A stretch of DNA of 64,000 nucleotides, from assembly GCA_016709725.1 (NCBI GenBank), contig JADJMG010000007.1:124001-188000 (forward strand), written 5' to 3'. Both the position numbers and the translations under genes were made by a program. Shown here piece by piece: positions 29,692-39,669 of the stretch (its first letter is position 1; each line of letters starts with the position of its first letter). The notes under the pieces were generated by a model that did no database searches, had not been told where the DNA came from, and saw only the letters and a list, made by a program, of their open reading frames with translations. Source of the stretch: Bacteroidota bacterium. Lineage in GTDB: Bacteria; Bacteroidota; Bacteroidia; AKYH767-A; OLB10.

Positions 29692-29699
29692 CAAAGGTA
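29692..29699 (-). promoter_or_regulatory. -7 promoter box (TACCTTTG) for prfC
   Basis: Exact TAnnTTTG match on the minus strand, 17 bases before the prfC ATG. It is back-to-back with the OmpH promoter at 29739-29746, so the two genes share a divergent promoter region. Confidence 0.55.
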
Positions 29700-29738
29700 C
29701 GCAGCCAAATCCATTTATTTACGTTTCTGAGGCTTTTC

Positions 29739-29746
29739 TATCTTTG
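29739..29746 (+). promoter_or_regulatory. -7 promoter box (TATCTTTG) for OmpH-like gene
   Basis: Exact match to the -7 element, 15 bases before the TTG codon at 29762. It shows that the long upstream open frame (back to 29408, antisense to prfC) is not part of the gene. Confidence 0.6.
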
Positions 29747-29761
29747 CAAAAAAATAAGATC

Positions 29762-30325
29762 TTGAAACAAGCCTCTCTGATTCTCAATGGTATACTTATA
29801 ATAGCAGTAGCCTTTCTCTATTATAAAGTGTTCAGCAATCCTGAAACCACGCATACGCCTCTCTCGGTGAAAGCGAGCCAATCCAAAATAGTTTTTGTGA
29901 ATTCCGATTCTCTAATGGACAGCTATTCACTCTTTAAGGAGATGTCGGCAAGTATGGAGAAGAAACGCGATAGCCTCGATCGACTCCTTACTTCTCGCGG
30001 AACTAGCCTAGAGAATGAAATTAAAACCTATCAGGAGAGTGCTGCTGGAATGAGTGATGGGGAACGTCAATTGCGCGAAGAATCGTTGATGAGAAAGCAA
30101 CAAGCATTAATGGCGGACAGAGAAAATCTTTTAGATAAATTGAAAGCGGAAGAGTCCGATTTAACCGATAGTATTCACTCGGATTTGATGCGGTATTTGA
30201 AAACGTATAATAAGAATCAACAATATGATTTTATTCTTGGTTACTCACGCGGAGGCGGAATTTTATTCGCCAACGACTCCTTGGATGTAACCAAGCAAGT
30301 TGTGGAAGGATTGAATAAAAAATAA
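29762..30325 (+). CDS. OmpH/Skp family periplasmic chaperone-like protein (TTG start)
   Basis: A 187-residue protein with one N-terminal hydrophobic helix (LILNGILIIAVAFLYYKVF), then KIVFVNSDSLMDSY, the usual beginning of OmpH proteins. A long charged coiled-coil arm (MEKKRDSLDRLL..., EESLMRKQQALMADRENLLDKL) follows, and the C-terminal NKNQQYDFILGYSRGGGILFANDSLDVT closes the family core. Skp proteins hold unfolded outer-membrane proteins in the periplasm. The start is taken as TTG at 29762, since no ATG is near and a promoter box lies 15 bases upstream. It is followed by a bidirectional terminator. Confidence 0.88.
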   Translation: MKQASLILNGILIIAVAFLYYKVFSNPETTHTPLSVKASQSKIVFVNSDSLMDSYSLFKEMSASMEKKRDSLDRLLTSRGTSLENEIKTYQESAAGMSDGERQLREESLMRKQQALMADRENLLDKLKAEESDLTDSIHSDLMRYLKTYNKNQQYDFILGYSRGGGILFANDSLDVTKQVVEGLNKK

Positions 30326-30367
30326 TTTTGCCCTTGCTTTTAAAAAAAACGATTGATGCTATAAATA

Positions 30368-30395
30368 AAAAAACCTCGCTATGACGAGGTTTTTT
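30368..30395. terminator. Bidirectional terminator
   Basis: AAAAAACCTCG and CGAGGTTTTTT enclose a six-base loop. It sits between the 3' end of the OmpH-like gene (plus) and the 3' end of the deoxynucleoside kinase gene (minus), so it can serve both. Confidence 0.85.
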
Positions 30396-30416
30396 ATGTG
30401 GAGATCTACAGGAGAT

Positions 30417-31037
30417 TTACGGTTGAAACAATCCGTGTATCTCGCCATTAATTTTATTAATGACCATTCCTAAATGTTCAGGATTTTCAGCGAAGTTAAT
30501 ATCGTCGATATCGATGATTAAAAGCTTGCCTAATTCATATTGAGAAATCCATGCTTCGTATCTTTCATTTAATCTTTTTAGATAATCGATACGGATGGAA
30601 TTTTCATATGTTCTTCCACGCTTTTCAATTTGACGAACTAAAGCAGGAACCGTTCCTCTTAAGTATATTAATAAATCAGGTGGTTGAACGAAGTTGCTCA
30701 TCAAATTAAATAACTCCAAGTAATTATTAAAATCACGAGTAGTCATTAAGCCCATTGCGTGCAAGTTGGGTGCGAAAATATAGGAGTCTTCGTAGATGGT
30801 TCGATCTTGAATAACCGTTTTACTTGCCTTTCTGATTTTGATGATTTGATTGAATCGGCTGTTCAAGAAATATATTTGCAAGTTGAAGGACCAGCGTTGC
30901 ATGTCTTCGTAAAAATCATTCAAATACGGGTTATCATCCACGTCTTCATAATGTGGTTCCCACTTTAAATTTTTGGCAAGTAGACTTGTCAGCGTAGTTT
31001 TACCGGAACCAATATTTCCGACCACTACGATATGCAT
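30417..31037 (-). CDS. Deoxynucleoside kinase
   Basis: Phosphorylates deoxynucleosides for nucleotide salvage. The P-loop VVGNIGSGKTTLTSLL, the ERS-like QDRTIYEDSYIF segment with the conserved D-R, and the lid region RGRTYENSIRIDYLKRLNERYE mark the dNK/dGK/dCK family. The ATG at 31037 gives the family N-terminus MHIVVVGN. An upstream TTG at 31064 is possible, but a -7-like box (TACCTTGG) overlaps that region at about 31061-31068. Length is about 206 residues. Substrate specificity is not readable from sequence. Confidence 0.9.
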   Translation of the reverse strand: MHIVVVGNIGSGKTTLTSLLAKNLKWEPHYEDVDDNPYLNDFYEDMQRWSFNLQIYFLNSRFNQIIKIRKASKTVIQDRTIYEDSYIFAPNLHAMGLMTTRDFNNYLELFNLMSNFVQPPDLLIYLRGTVPALVRQIEKRGRTYENSIRIDYLKRLNERYEAWISQYELGKLLIIDIDDINFAENPEHLGMVINKINGEIHGLFQP

Positions 31038-31160
31038 GTTTTTTGTTGTTGAACTTGTAGCCAAGGTATCTTATTTTAATACTGAGAAACCGGAGAACCA
31101 TTTCCCGAATGCTTCAAAAATAACTGCTGTAATCAAGCCTACCAAAATGTGTTGAAAAGT

Positions 31161-31940
31161 TCATTGAGGGAAATAGAGGGTTTCTTGGTCGAGAAACCAG
31201 CATTTCTCCTCTGAAAAATAGGCTTTTACAGCGTTTTTGGGGCATAAATTATTTTCTTTTTGAAAGGCATTCAAATTCATTTGATAACTCATTAATTGCC
31301 CTTTATCGGAATAGATGAGACTGTTTTCACTCAATTGGAGCACGATGGAGGGAGTATCTAGCGGAATTGACTTCAGCTTGGTTCCAAACTGATCAAATAA
31401 GATAATTCCTTGTTGATCGTGCATTATGACCCAGTTTTGGTTGGCAATTAAGCGAATGGGATTTGGTCGGCGCCCTGTGAGCTGGGTGAGGTCAATCGAT
31501 AGTGCTGAAGAGTTGAGTCGTGTATCAATTTTGATTAATGAAGCACTAATCTCATCAAAGATCCATATTCCCTGATCCGGAGTGCCTGCTATCACTTTGG
31601 GTTGAATGATGCCCATGCTACGTAGATCTAATTCACTTTGGTCGACCAGGTTATTGTCTAAAATTCGAATGACTGCCTGCGCTGAGTAAAACACTAAAAT
31701 GCGAAGCGGGTTGCTTACATCGATGGCACTGGGAGCTCCCAAATTTTTCATGCTGTAACGCACCAATTCTTTTCCAAGTGCATTCACTTTTATTACTTCA
31801 TCGTTTCTTAAATAGTAACAGTTACCTAATGGATCTACTTCAAAATTAGAAACGTTTTCAATTGGTTTTATTTGCAATTGAGCATAAGAAGGAAATGTAG
31901 AATAATAAGAAATTAAAATGAGGAGGATAAACTTATGCAT
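31161..31940 (-). CDS. Exported protein, beta-propeller-like, function unknown
   Basis: A 259-residue protein with a signal peptide (KFILLILISYYSTFPSYAQ). The mature part has repeating strand motifs of about 40 residues with D/N-x-x-G turns (VDPLGNCYYLRNDEVIKVN, AGTPDQGIWIFDE, IRLIANQNWVIMHD). This suggests a half or short propeller. No catalytic or sorting motif is seen. It overlaps the 3' end of the GH3 gene by eight bases, indicating cotranscription and possible coupling. Confidence 0.7.
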   Translation of the reverse strand: MHKFILLILISYYSTFPSYAQLQIKPIENVSNFEVDPLGNCYYLRNDEVIKVNALGKELVRYSMKNLGAPSAIDVSNPLRILVFYSAQAVIRILDNNLVDQSELDLRSMGIIQPKVIAGTPDQGIWIFDEISASLIKIDTRLNSSALSIDLTQLTGRRPNPIRLIANQNWVIMHDQQGIILFDQFGTKLKSIPLDTPSIVLQLSENSLIYSDKGQLMSYQMNLNAFQKENNLCPKNAVKAYFSEEKCWFLDQETLYFPQ

Positions 31941-33453
31941 TTAAAACAAAATTATTCATGATTTCTTCTACATAATTTCGGTGATTGGCCAAGCGAGGTA
32001 CTTTATGTTGTCCACCTAATTTCTCTCTTGATTTCATCCAGTTGTGAAAGGTGTTGCAAGGTAAACTTCTCACAATGGGCAGACTTAATACTTTGTCTCT
32101 ATAACGCTTTGCCTCATAATCAGAATTGATTTGTTTAAGTGCATTGTCAAGGTAAACGCTAAAGTCATTTATATCAATAGGCGGTGTAACAAATTCAATG
32201 AGCCATTCATGTGCACCACCATGTTCCGCATCAAAATAGACGGGCGCAGCTGTATAATCCTTAATTGTAGCACCACTCGATTTACATGCAATTGCTAATG
32301 CTTTTTCAGCATTGTCAATGATTAATTCTTCACCAAACGCGTTGATGAAATGCATGGTTCTGCCGGTGATGCGAATTCGAAATGGATTCAATGAAGTAAA
32401 TGTTACTGTATCGCCAATTTTATATCTCCATAGTCCAGCATTAGTGGTGATGATGATAGCATAGTTTTCACCAATCTTCACTTGATCCAAGGTAAGTGTC
32501 TCCGGAAAATCTTTATCCCATTCACTCATCGGCAAAAATTCGTAGTAGATGCCATAGTCTAACATCAACAACATTTCCTCAGAATTGGTTTGATCTTGAA
32601 TTCCAAAAAATCCTTCAGAAGCATTGTATGTTTCCAAATAATTCATTTGCGCACTTGGAATCAATTGTCGGAATTGCTCTCTGTACGGACTAAAGTTCAC
32701 AGCTCCATGAACAAAGAGTTCGAGGTTGGGCCAAACTTCTGTTAAATCTTTTTTACCACTTAATTCTAAAATTCTTTTTAGCAAGACTAATGTCCAAGAA
32801 GGAACGCCCGCAATATTGGTTACATTCTCATTCATGGTCGTTTGAGCAATGCGTTCAATTTTTTCTTCCCACTCATCCATCAAGGCAATGGAACGTTCGG
32901 GAGTACGAAACAATTGTATCCAAAAAGGAAGATTCTGAATGAGGATCGCACTTAAGTCTCCGTAAAAAGAATCGTTGGAGTTTGAATTTAATTGGTGACT
33001 ACCACCGAGTGTAAGTAGTTTGCCGTTGAATAATTGCGTCTCAGGATTATTGTGAAAGTAGAGACATAATAAATCTTTTCCGCCTTTGTAATGACATTCT
33101 TCAAGCGCTTCGTTGGTCACCGGAATGAATTTGGATTTATCGTTCGTTGTTCCGCTCGACTTTGCAAACCATCGCACATCACTCGGCCAGAGTAATTGTT
33201 GCTCTCCTGCTTTTAATCGAATAATATAAGGTTTTAAACTTTCGTAATCTTGAAGAGGAATTCGATTTCTAAATTCTTTAGAGCTCGAGATGGAAGAAAA
33301 ATCGAAGCGTCGACCAAATTCAGTATATCGTGCAGATATAATAAGCTTCTTTAATAAATCCTGTTGAACCTCATTCGGAAATTTCATGAACAGCTCGATC
33401 TGATGCAATCGTTGCTTCATTAGCCACGAAAGTATCGAACTGATGATGGCCAT
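31933..33453 (-). CDS. GH3 auxin-responsive promoter family protein
   Basis: A 506-residue member of the GH3 family, whose plant members adenylate acids such as auxin and jasmonate and join them to amino acids. The ATP-binding region SSGTTNDKSKFIPVT, the second motif LETYNASEGFFGIQD and the third YKIGDTVTFTSLNPFRIRITGRT are all present. Bacterial members are common in Bacteroidota but their substrates are mostly unknown. An acyl-adenylate-forming role is inferred from the family. It is the upstream partner of the small exported protein gene. Confidence 0.88.
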   Translation of the reverse strand: MAIISSILSWLMKQRLHQIELFMKFPNEVQQDLLKKLIISARYTEFGRRFDFSSISSSKEFRNRIPLQDYESLKPYIIRLKAGEQQLLWPSDVRWFAKSSGTTNDKSKFIPVTNEALEECHYKGGKDLLCLYFHNNPETQLFNGKLLTLGGSHQLNSNSNDSFYGDLSAILIQNLPFWIQLFRTPERSIALMDEWEEKIERIAQTTMNENVTNIAGVPSWTLVLLKRILELSGKKDLTEVWPNLELFVHGAVNFSPYREQFRQLIPSAQMNYLETYNASEGFFGIQDQTNSEEMLLMLDYGIYYEFLPMSEWDKDFPETLTLDQVKIGENYAIIITTNAGLWRYKIGDTVTFTSLNPFRIRITGRTMHFINAFGEELIIDNAEKALAIACKSSGATIKDYTAAPVYFDAEHGGAHEWLIEFVTPPIDINDFSVYLDNALKQINSDYEAKRYRDKVLSLPIVRSLPCNTFHNWMKSREKLGGQHKVPRLANHRNYVEEIMNNFVLNA

Positions 33454-33494
33454 AAGGGTAGAATGATTAAAGGCTAAGCATAAAATTAGTGAAT

Positions 33495-35199
33495 TTATTG
33501 ATTGCCCACAATTGCATTCTTTCGATCTTGAAAGTATTTGTTAATATCTTCTCGATTTTGTGCGTTAAATGTTTCTTTCGCGGTTAAAAAACCCTTTCTA
33601 CCAACACATACTCCATAATACATGTCTTTATAGCCTTCGGTGCTATGAGCATCCGGATTGATGGAAATTTGAACGCCTTTGCTGATTGCGTACTCAATCC
33701 ATCGCCAATCTAAATCGAGTCGATAAGGATGAGCATTTAATTCAATAACAACTCCATGTTTCGCACATGCATCAATCACTTTTTCATGGTCGATGGGGTA
33801 GGCAGCTCTAGAAAGTAAAAGCCGACCTGTGGGATGTCCGAGGATGGTCGTATATGGATTTTGAACGGCTGTAATGATGCGTTGAGTTGCCCTTTCAATA
33901 TCCATTCTCAATCCCGAATGCACTGAAGCAACAATAAAATCGAAGGATTTCAAAACTTCTTCAGGATAATCCAAACTTCCATCGTTAAGAATATCAGATT
34001 CAATTCCTGAAAAAATAATAAACGGAGCTAATTCTATATTTAACTTTTTAATTTCTTCTTGTTGCTCAGCAACTCTTTCAATGCTTAATCCACCTGCATA
34101 AAAAGCAGATTTACTATGATCACAAATTCCCAAGTATTCATATCCCGAATTTTTGCAGGCCAAGGCCATTTCCTTCAATGTATTTTTACCGTCACTGTAC
34201 GTACTGTGATTATGCAAAATCCCTTTTAATTCTTTTAATTCAATTAATGCTGAAGGTAAATTTCCATTGATTGCTCTCTCAATTTCACTGCGTCCTTCTC
34301 TTAGTTCAGGTTCGATGAAAGGGAGTCCAAAATGTTGGTAGATAGCTAACTCAGATGTGCATTCTTTCAATTCTTGTTCAACCACTTTTTTCTTTTCAAA
34401 GCAGTGGGAAAGATGGGCTTCATTGCCAGTTGCCTTCCACTGTTGGTAGATGATTTCTTCAGCAGGAAAAAATTGAATTTGAATTGTAATTCCCGCAGTT
34501 GAACTTACTTCGATCTTGTTGGATTCAGTTTTTTCTAGTTTAAAATATTCCGTCGAAATTTTTGAAATTGCATCCTGTAAAATTTCTTTATTTTCTATAG
34601 AAGAAACAAACTGAATGTCGGAAACAATTTCGCATTTTCTTCTGATCTCGCCAACTAACAATAATTCAATCGTTGGATTGATCTTTTTTACAGACTCCAT
34701 AAAAAATGAAGCGTTCAACTCTGCTAAAGCATAATGAAATAATCCCTTTTGAGAAATGCTAAATTCAATCGATTTTTGATGGCTTCTTGTGTCTTTTGTC
34801 CGAACCCTTTCAAGGCCACCAAGCGGTTTTCATTACAAGCATATAAAAGTTCGCCAGGCGATTCAATTTCAAGTTCCTTCCAGAGCGCTGCTACTTTTTT
34901 GGACCGATGCCTTTAATTTTCATCATCTCAATAACGCCGATGGGTGTTTTAGAAATGAGTTCATCTAACTCCGGAAATGTTTGCTCTTGCATTAATTGAA
35001 AAATTTTCTGGCTCAAACTTTTTCCGATCCCATCCATTTTTTCCAATTCTTCCTTCGATTTTCCTTCCAGTTTCTCTTCTTGACGCTCGATTTTATTCAC
35101 AGCATTTAAATAAGATTTTATCTTAAAAGGATTATCTCCATGAAGTTCAAGGAGCTTAGCGGTGGATTCTAATATATCTGCAATTTTCTGATTGTCCAT
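33495..35199 (-). CDS. polX: PolX-like protein (HhH, degenerate polymerase X, PHP), two frameshifts
   Basis: A PolX-family DNA repair protein in two main pieces, 34891-35199 and 33495-34718, with an intervening readable stretch. The N-terminus has helix-hairpin-helix DNA-binding motifs (KMDGIGKSLSQKIFQL, KIKGIGPKK then LVALKGFGQKTQEAI). The C-terminal PHP domain is complete (ILHNHSTYSDG, LGICDHSKS, LGHPTGR, INPDAHS), consistent with a 3'-5' exonuclease or phosphatase activity. In the polymerase palm the DxD pair reads VSDIQF and the third aspartate position reads IQIQFF, so polymerase activity looks lost. The frame breaks lie in homopolymer context near 34895-34900 and 34772. Total length is about 570 residues. 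Confidence 0.85.
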
Positions 35200-35310
35200 T
35201 TGACGTTCTCTAATCTGGTTAAAAATATTAAAAAGGAATTAGTTTTTTGTGGTTCTGCTGGATTAATCATTAAAACTGCTGATTGATGGATAATTCCTAA
35301 AAAGGTGTGG

Positions 35311-35318
35311 TATCTTTG
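35311..35318 (+). promoter_or_regulatory. -7 promoter box (TATCTTTG) for M50 protease gene
   Basis: Exact TAnnTTTG match ending 16 bases before the ATG at 35335. It supports that start rather than the upstream in-frame codon at 35305, which precedes the box. Confidence 0.6.
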
Positions 35319-35334
35319 CAGGAAGGTAAAATTT

Positions 35335-36114
35335 ATGAAAGGAGCATTTCGTATTGGATCCTATAGAAATATTGGAGTTTATATTCATTGGACATTTCTC
35401 CTCTTACTCTTATGGGTAGGAGGGAATTCTTTTTTTGATGGGAGTACGGTGAATGCTATTGCGGAAGAAATTGGATTTCTGTTGATGGTATTCTTTTGCG
35501 TCTTACTTCATGAATTTGGACATGCTCTTTCCGCAGCACGCTATGGAATTCCTACAAAGGACATTACCCTTTTACCCATTGGTGGGTTGGCTCGACTCGA
35601 AAAAATACCGGAGAAGCCGTGGCATGAATTGGTGGTCGCTATTGCTGGTCCAGCTGTGAATGTTGGAATCATCATTATTTTAGCGTTGGTGATGTACTTT
35701 GGAAAAGGGTTGCCGCTTGGAATGGATATTTTCAGTGTAGATTCGAATTCTTTTTTGGTGAATCTGCTACTCGTAAATATTTCCTTAGTCGTGTTTAATA
35801 TGATTCCCGCTTTTCCGATGGATGGTGGTAGAATTCTGAGATCACTTTTAGCAATGAAATTAACTAAAGTAAAAGCTACTCTAATTGCCGTGCGCATTGG
35901 GCAAGTGATTTCAATTGGATTTGTAGTGCTTGGTTGGCTCTATAGTCCAATGCTTATTTTAATTGGGATCTTTATTTTCTTTGGTGCAAAAGCCGAATTG
36001 AAATACACCATCGAAGCAGAACAAAGAGCGCGAATGATGTTTGTGAATTATGAGTTGTTAAATTCGGAGAAGGAGAATGAATTAAATGACTCTAACAATC
36101 GTGAGAAATTTTAA
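35335..36114 (+). CDS. Site-2 protease family (M50) membrane metalloprotease
   Basis: An intramembrane zinc protease of about 259 residues. The zinc motif HEFGH is at residues 59-63 and the third ligand lies in MIPAFPMDGGRILRSLL. At least five hydrophobic helices are visible, including IGFLLMVFFCVLL around the active site. No PDZ domain follows. Proteases of this group release membrane-bound regulators, for example anti-sigma factors. No linked substrate is evident; the sigma-factor operon is 14 kb away. The first ten upstream in-frame residues are excluded because a promoter box lies between. Confidence 0.88.
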   Translation: MKGAFRIGSYRNIGVYIHWTFLLLLLWVGGNSFFDGSTVNAIAEEIGFLLMVFFCVLLHEFGHALSAARYGIPTKDITLLPIGGLARLEKIPEKPWHELVVAIAGPAVNVGIIIILALVMYFGKGLPLGMDIFSVDSNSFLVNLLLVNISLVVFNMIPAFPMDGGRILRSLLAMKLTKVKATLIAVRIGQVISIGFVVLGWLYSPMLILIGIFIFFGAKAELKYTIEAEQRARMMFVNYELLNSEKENELNDSNNREKF

Positions 36115-36148
36115 TGTGTATCCAAATTTTATTTCCAAAGATTTCTTT

Positions 36149-36400
36149 ACTCCTTCTCCTTTTGAGAGGGCAGGGGAGAGGCTTAAATTTTAATTTGACT
36201 ATTATTAATAAGCAATTCGAGAAAAAATTGTTTGTGATAATTCTTCATTGAAAAAGACGTTCGAAGAAAAGGAAAGAAAATTATCTCGCAAAGGCGAAAA
36301 GGCGCTAAGTTTTAGAGACGCTAAATTTTCTAACTATAGCGAAATACCTATTGCTATGGGATTACAAGAAAATTTATTTCAGTCCAGCCTTCTTCTTTTT
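36149..36400. repeat. Intergenic repeat remnants (CTCTCC-type and CGCAAAGGCGC-type)
   Basis: Between the M50 gene and sppA (364 bases) no gene is seen. Two families of dispersed repeats occur. One is a purine/pyrimidine-rich hairpin-like copy at 36149-36184 (CTCCTTCTCCTTTTGAGAGG...), related to the copy at 63253-63287. The other is a CTCGCAAAGGCGAAAAGGCGCTAAG copy at 36283-36330, related to the cluster at 39.67-39.84 kb. Confidence 0.65.
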
Positions 36401-36478
36401 CGAGTCCACTGGGGTTTATGAATGATTATTTTAATTAGATATTTATTTAAAATAAATTTCTCTAAGAATAAACAACTC

Positions 36479-38248
36479 TCAATAAAACCCAATACGATAC
36501 ATACTTAATGCTTGAACGCCTTTCAACTTTAACAAATCTTTTGCGGCTTTGACATAAGTGTATGATTCACCTAAGTCTTCCTTCATATATTTAGTTTTCA
36601 TTTCGGTTGAGAAATCTTCAACTAATTCTTGAACGGGATCTTTTTGTTCGGGAAGTTGAACGATTCTATACTCTGTCAATTTAGCTTGTTTTGCAGCTAT
36701 AGCTATTGCCGTTTCAATTCCACCTAAAGTATCGGCCAAGCCATTTTGCAATGCGTTTATTCCGCTCCAAACTCTACCTTGTCCTAAACTATCCACCGTG
36801 GCTTGCGATAATCCTCTTCCCTCTGCAACGCGTCGAGTAAATACATCGTAAATGCGATCCACTTCTTTTTGAAGAATGGCAGCTTCCGAGCTGGTTAATG
36901 GTCGAGCGATGGTTCCCATATCGGTGTATGGATTGGTTTTGTAGATATCGGTGGTGACACCTAATTTATTCTTTAGCATTTTTTCTGCGTTGAACAGTAG
37001 TCCAAACACACCAATGGAACCCGTTAATGTGTTGGGTTGTGCCACAATTTTATCGGCAGCACAACTGATATAATAGCCACCCGATGCCGCCAAGTCACCC
37101 ATTGATACAATGACAGGCTTACTCTTCTTTGCTAAACTCACTTCTCTCCAAATTTCTTCAGATGCTAATGCATCGCCGCCTGGAGAATTAACACGAAGTA
37201 CAATGGCTTTTATTTTATCATCCAAACGTGCTTTGCGAATAGTAGACGAAAGTCGGTCTGACCCAATGGACTCATCATTTCCTTCACCATTTCCAATATC
37301 ACCAACAGCATAAATAACTGCAATTTTAGCCATCGCTAATTTTACACCACTTTTATCGGGTGTTTTACTGTATTTGCGCAGTGAGATGAGGGGAAGTTCT
37401 TTGCTTTCTTTGATGCCCATCTTGCGAGAAACTTGAGCAGTGAATTCATCGAAATAAATGGTTTCATCTACTATTTTAAGTCGCTTCGCATCGGCTGCAT
37501 TTTCCAATTGCAAACTGTCTACAATATTTTTAAAAGTAGAAGGATTAATCTTTCGTGATTTGCAAATTTCATCACTAATGTGTTTCCATATTGGATCCAC
37601 GAATGCTGCTACTTGCTCTCTATTTTCCGGACTCATCTTTTCTAAGATGAAGGGCTCAATGGCACTTTTAAATTTACCGTGACGAATTACTTGAGGTTCG
37701 ATTTCTAATTTTTCTAAAGTTCCTTTGAAAAACATGGACTGCATAGCTATTCCATTTAAAGATACCTGTCCTTCTGGATTCAAGTAAATTTTATCGGCCG
37801 TGCTTGCTAAGTAATAAGAGCCTTGCGTATAATAATCTCCGTAAGCGTAAATGAATTTACCTGATTTCTTAAATGCCAACAATGCATTTCTTATTTCTTC
37901 TACAGTGGCTAATCCGCCTTGGAAACTTGGGATGTCAATGTAAATTCCTTTGATTTTATCGTCTTTAGCAGCTTTGTCAATGTTTTTTAGAATATCATTC
38001 AATCCTAACTGTTGGTTAGAAGAGAAATTTGATAAATCAAAATCTTCAAAAGGGTTTTTAGAACCTCTTTCTTTGATGGGTTGATCTAACTCTAAATGGA
38101 GAATGCTATTGTCTTTGACAGTAACAGTTTCTGTGCTCATAGAAGAAACCATCATCGAAAAAATAAAAATTAAAATGAAAAATAAAACGAAGGTTCCAAT
38201 GATGAATCCAAACATGGAAGCAAAGAGCATTTTAAAGAATTGTTTCAT
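36479..38248 (-). CDS. sppA: Signal peptide peptidase SppA, 67 kDa type
   Basis: Inner-membrane serine protease that degrades cleaved signal peptides and membrane fragments. An N-terminal membrane anchor (FGFIIGTFVLFFILIFIFSMM) is followed by two tandem peptidase S49 domains, making the long 67 kDa form. The catalytic lysine lies in IRHGKFKSAIEPF of the first domain and the serine in GDLAASGGYYISCAADK of the second, as in E. coli SppA. The ATG at 38248 is preferred over 38299 because a TATCTTTG box lies at 38271-38278. About 589 residues. The stop is TGA. Confidence 0.95.
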   Translation of the reverse strand: MKQFFKMLFASMFGFIIGTFVLFFILIFIFSMMVSSMSTETVTVKDNSILHLELDQPIKERGSKNPFEDFDLSNFSSNQQLGLNDILKNIDKAAKDDKIKGIYIDIPSFQGGLATVEEIRNALLAFKKSGKFIYAYGDYYTQGSYYLASTADKIYLNPEGQVSLNGIAMQSMFFKGTLEKLEIEPQVIRHGKFKSAIEPFILEKMSPENREQVAAFVDPIWKHISDEICKSRKINPSTFKNIVDSLQLENAADAKRLKIVDETIYFDEFTAQVSRKMGIKESKELPLISLRKYSKTPDKSGVKLAMAKIAVIYAVGDIGNGEGNDESIGSDRLSSTIRKARLDDKIKAIVLRVNSPGGDALASEEIWREVSLAKKSKPVIVSMGDLAASGGYYISCAADKIVAQPNTLTGSIGVFGLLFNAEKMLKNKLGVTTDIYKTNPYTDMGTIARPLTSSEAAILQKEVDRIYDVFTRRVAEGRGLSQATVDSLGQGRVWSGINALQNGLADTLGGIETAIAIAAKQAKLTEYRIVQLPEQKDPVQELVEDFSTEMKTKYMKEDLGESYTYVKAAKDLLKLKGVQALSMYRIGFY

Positions 38249-38270
38249 AGAGAATTTTTTATGTAGAATA

Positions 38271-38278
38271 CAAAGATA
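38271..38278 (-). promoter_or_regulatory. -7 promoter box (TATCTTTG) for sppA
   Basis: Exact match on the minus strand, 22 bases before the ATG at 38248; it lies inside the longer possible reading frame and so decides the start. Confidence 0.6.
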
Positions 38279-38328
38279 GTCGTGATTCGATGAATTCAAG
38301 TCGCTAAAATTAGCGATTCAGAGTCCTT

Positions 38329-39557
38329 CTAGGGCATTTCAAGTTCAATAACGGAATATTGACTTCCGGAACCAATTTGCAATTTGTAAATTCCTGGTGG
38401 AAGTGATAGAAGGGAAAGTGTTTCGTTTTTGTATTGAATCGTTTTTTCAATGACCAATTCTTGATCTTTGAAAACTTTAATGGTTCGGGTAGATGGAGTT
38501 GTTCCAATTCTATAAATGTGAAGGATCCTTTCTGCATTAAGGTTTAAATAATAGCGTTCAAAGTCTTCCTTAATTCTAGATCTTTTGTACATCGGTCGAT
38601 TCTTTTTAAGAATTTGACCTGATTTTTTTTCGGCAGATCGTTCAAATGTATTGTTGGTTTTTAATCTGATTTTTTGATCCGACTTCTCTTGCCAAACGCG
38701 GATATAGTCTACCTGCATCTGAGCAGGGAAGTTAGTAGTAGGTAATATTTTCCCACCTAAAGATCCCTCGAAATCTGCGACCGCCATATTAGCGATGAGC
38801 GCTAAGGGTTCGTGAAAATCTCCTTTCCACCAAGCAATGGGCATATCGTCGAGATACCAAGTAACGCCTTCTGGTTTCCACGAAGCTGCCATGGTATGGA
38901 AACTCACTCGACCAATTCGCACTGGTTTTTAAGTAACCGCCCCAATTTTTTTTGAAGAGTCCGAAAAATACTGGATAGTTTTTACATCCGCTTTTACAAT
39001 GCACATCAACATGTACTTCATTTAATTTCCCAGCGCCTATCTCAAAAATATCGATTTCTTGTCCGTCACCACCAAAGAGCCAAAACGCTGGCCAATGACC
39101 AGAAGCTGCATCGGTTTTAAAGCGAATTTCGAAATGCCCATATCTAAATTTTTTCTTTCGAATAAATTAAACCGCTTTGGTACTCGAAATTCATTAAATT
39201 TTTAGTGTCCGGTTTGTTTTTACATGATATAATATAATCATCATTTTCATAGGGAATCGCTCTGGTGGTGATGGGTGCTTTACGAGCTTGAATTTGCAAG
39301 AATCCATTTTCTAAAATTAAGTCCTTGCCATCCGAGTAATAGTTCACTTCCGGATTACATCGCAAATGCCGACCCCAAGGATAGGAATTCATCCATTTAT
39401 CAGCATTTAATGTGGTTGCATCAAACTCATCGGCCCAAGAATAATCATAGACTTTACTCGTATTATCTTTGAATTCAACCATGACTTGAGAGACAGCCGA
39501 AAATGAAAATGAACAGAGAATTAAAAATAGAAGGAGTCGGTGGTAAAATGATTTCAT
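38329..39557 (-). CDS. GH16 family glycoside hydrolase (beta-glucanase/laminarinase-like), frameshifted
   Basis: A secreted glycoside hydrolase of about 410 residues in pieces 39144-39557, about 39000-39143, 38789-39004 and 38329-38922. The signal peptide LLLFLILCSFSFSAVSQ is followed by WADEFDATTLNADKW. Between the longer pieces the bases read RYGHFEIRFKT, HWPAFWLFGG and QEIDIFEIG, the GH16 active-site motif with both glutamates. Later VDYIRVWQE closes the GH16 core. A C-terminal tail (PPGIYKLQIGSGS) resembles a T9SS sorting domain but ends atypically. The likely substrates are beta-1,3/1,4-glucans or galactans. The frame changes coincide with A/T runs. Confidence 0.82.
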
Positions 39558-39669
39558 CCGATAAATATCGGAAAAACGAATTGAAAATTGTACGAACCAT
39601 CTCCAAAATCTTCACTCTCACACTACTTTCCAAATAGCTTTTTAAACTGCTTAGGTTTCACACTCTGAT

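Noticed and set aside
29408..29760. N-terminal extension of the OmpH-like gene
   Set aside because: It is antisense to prfC, and a -7 promoter box lies downstream of it, so the extension cannot be transcribed from the gene's own promoter.
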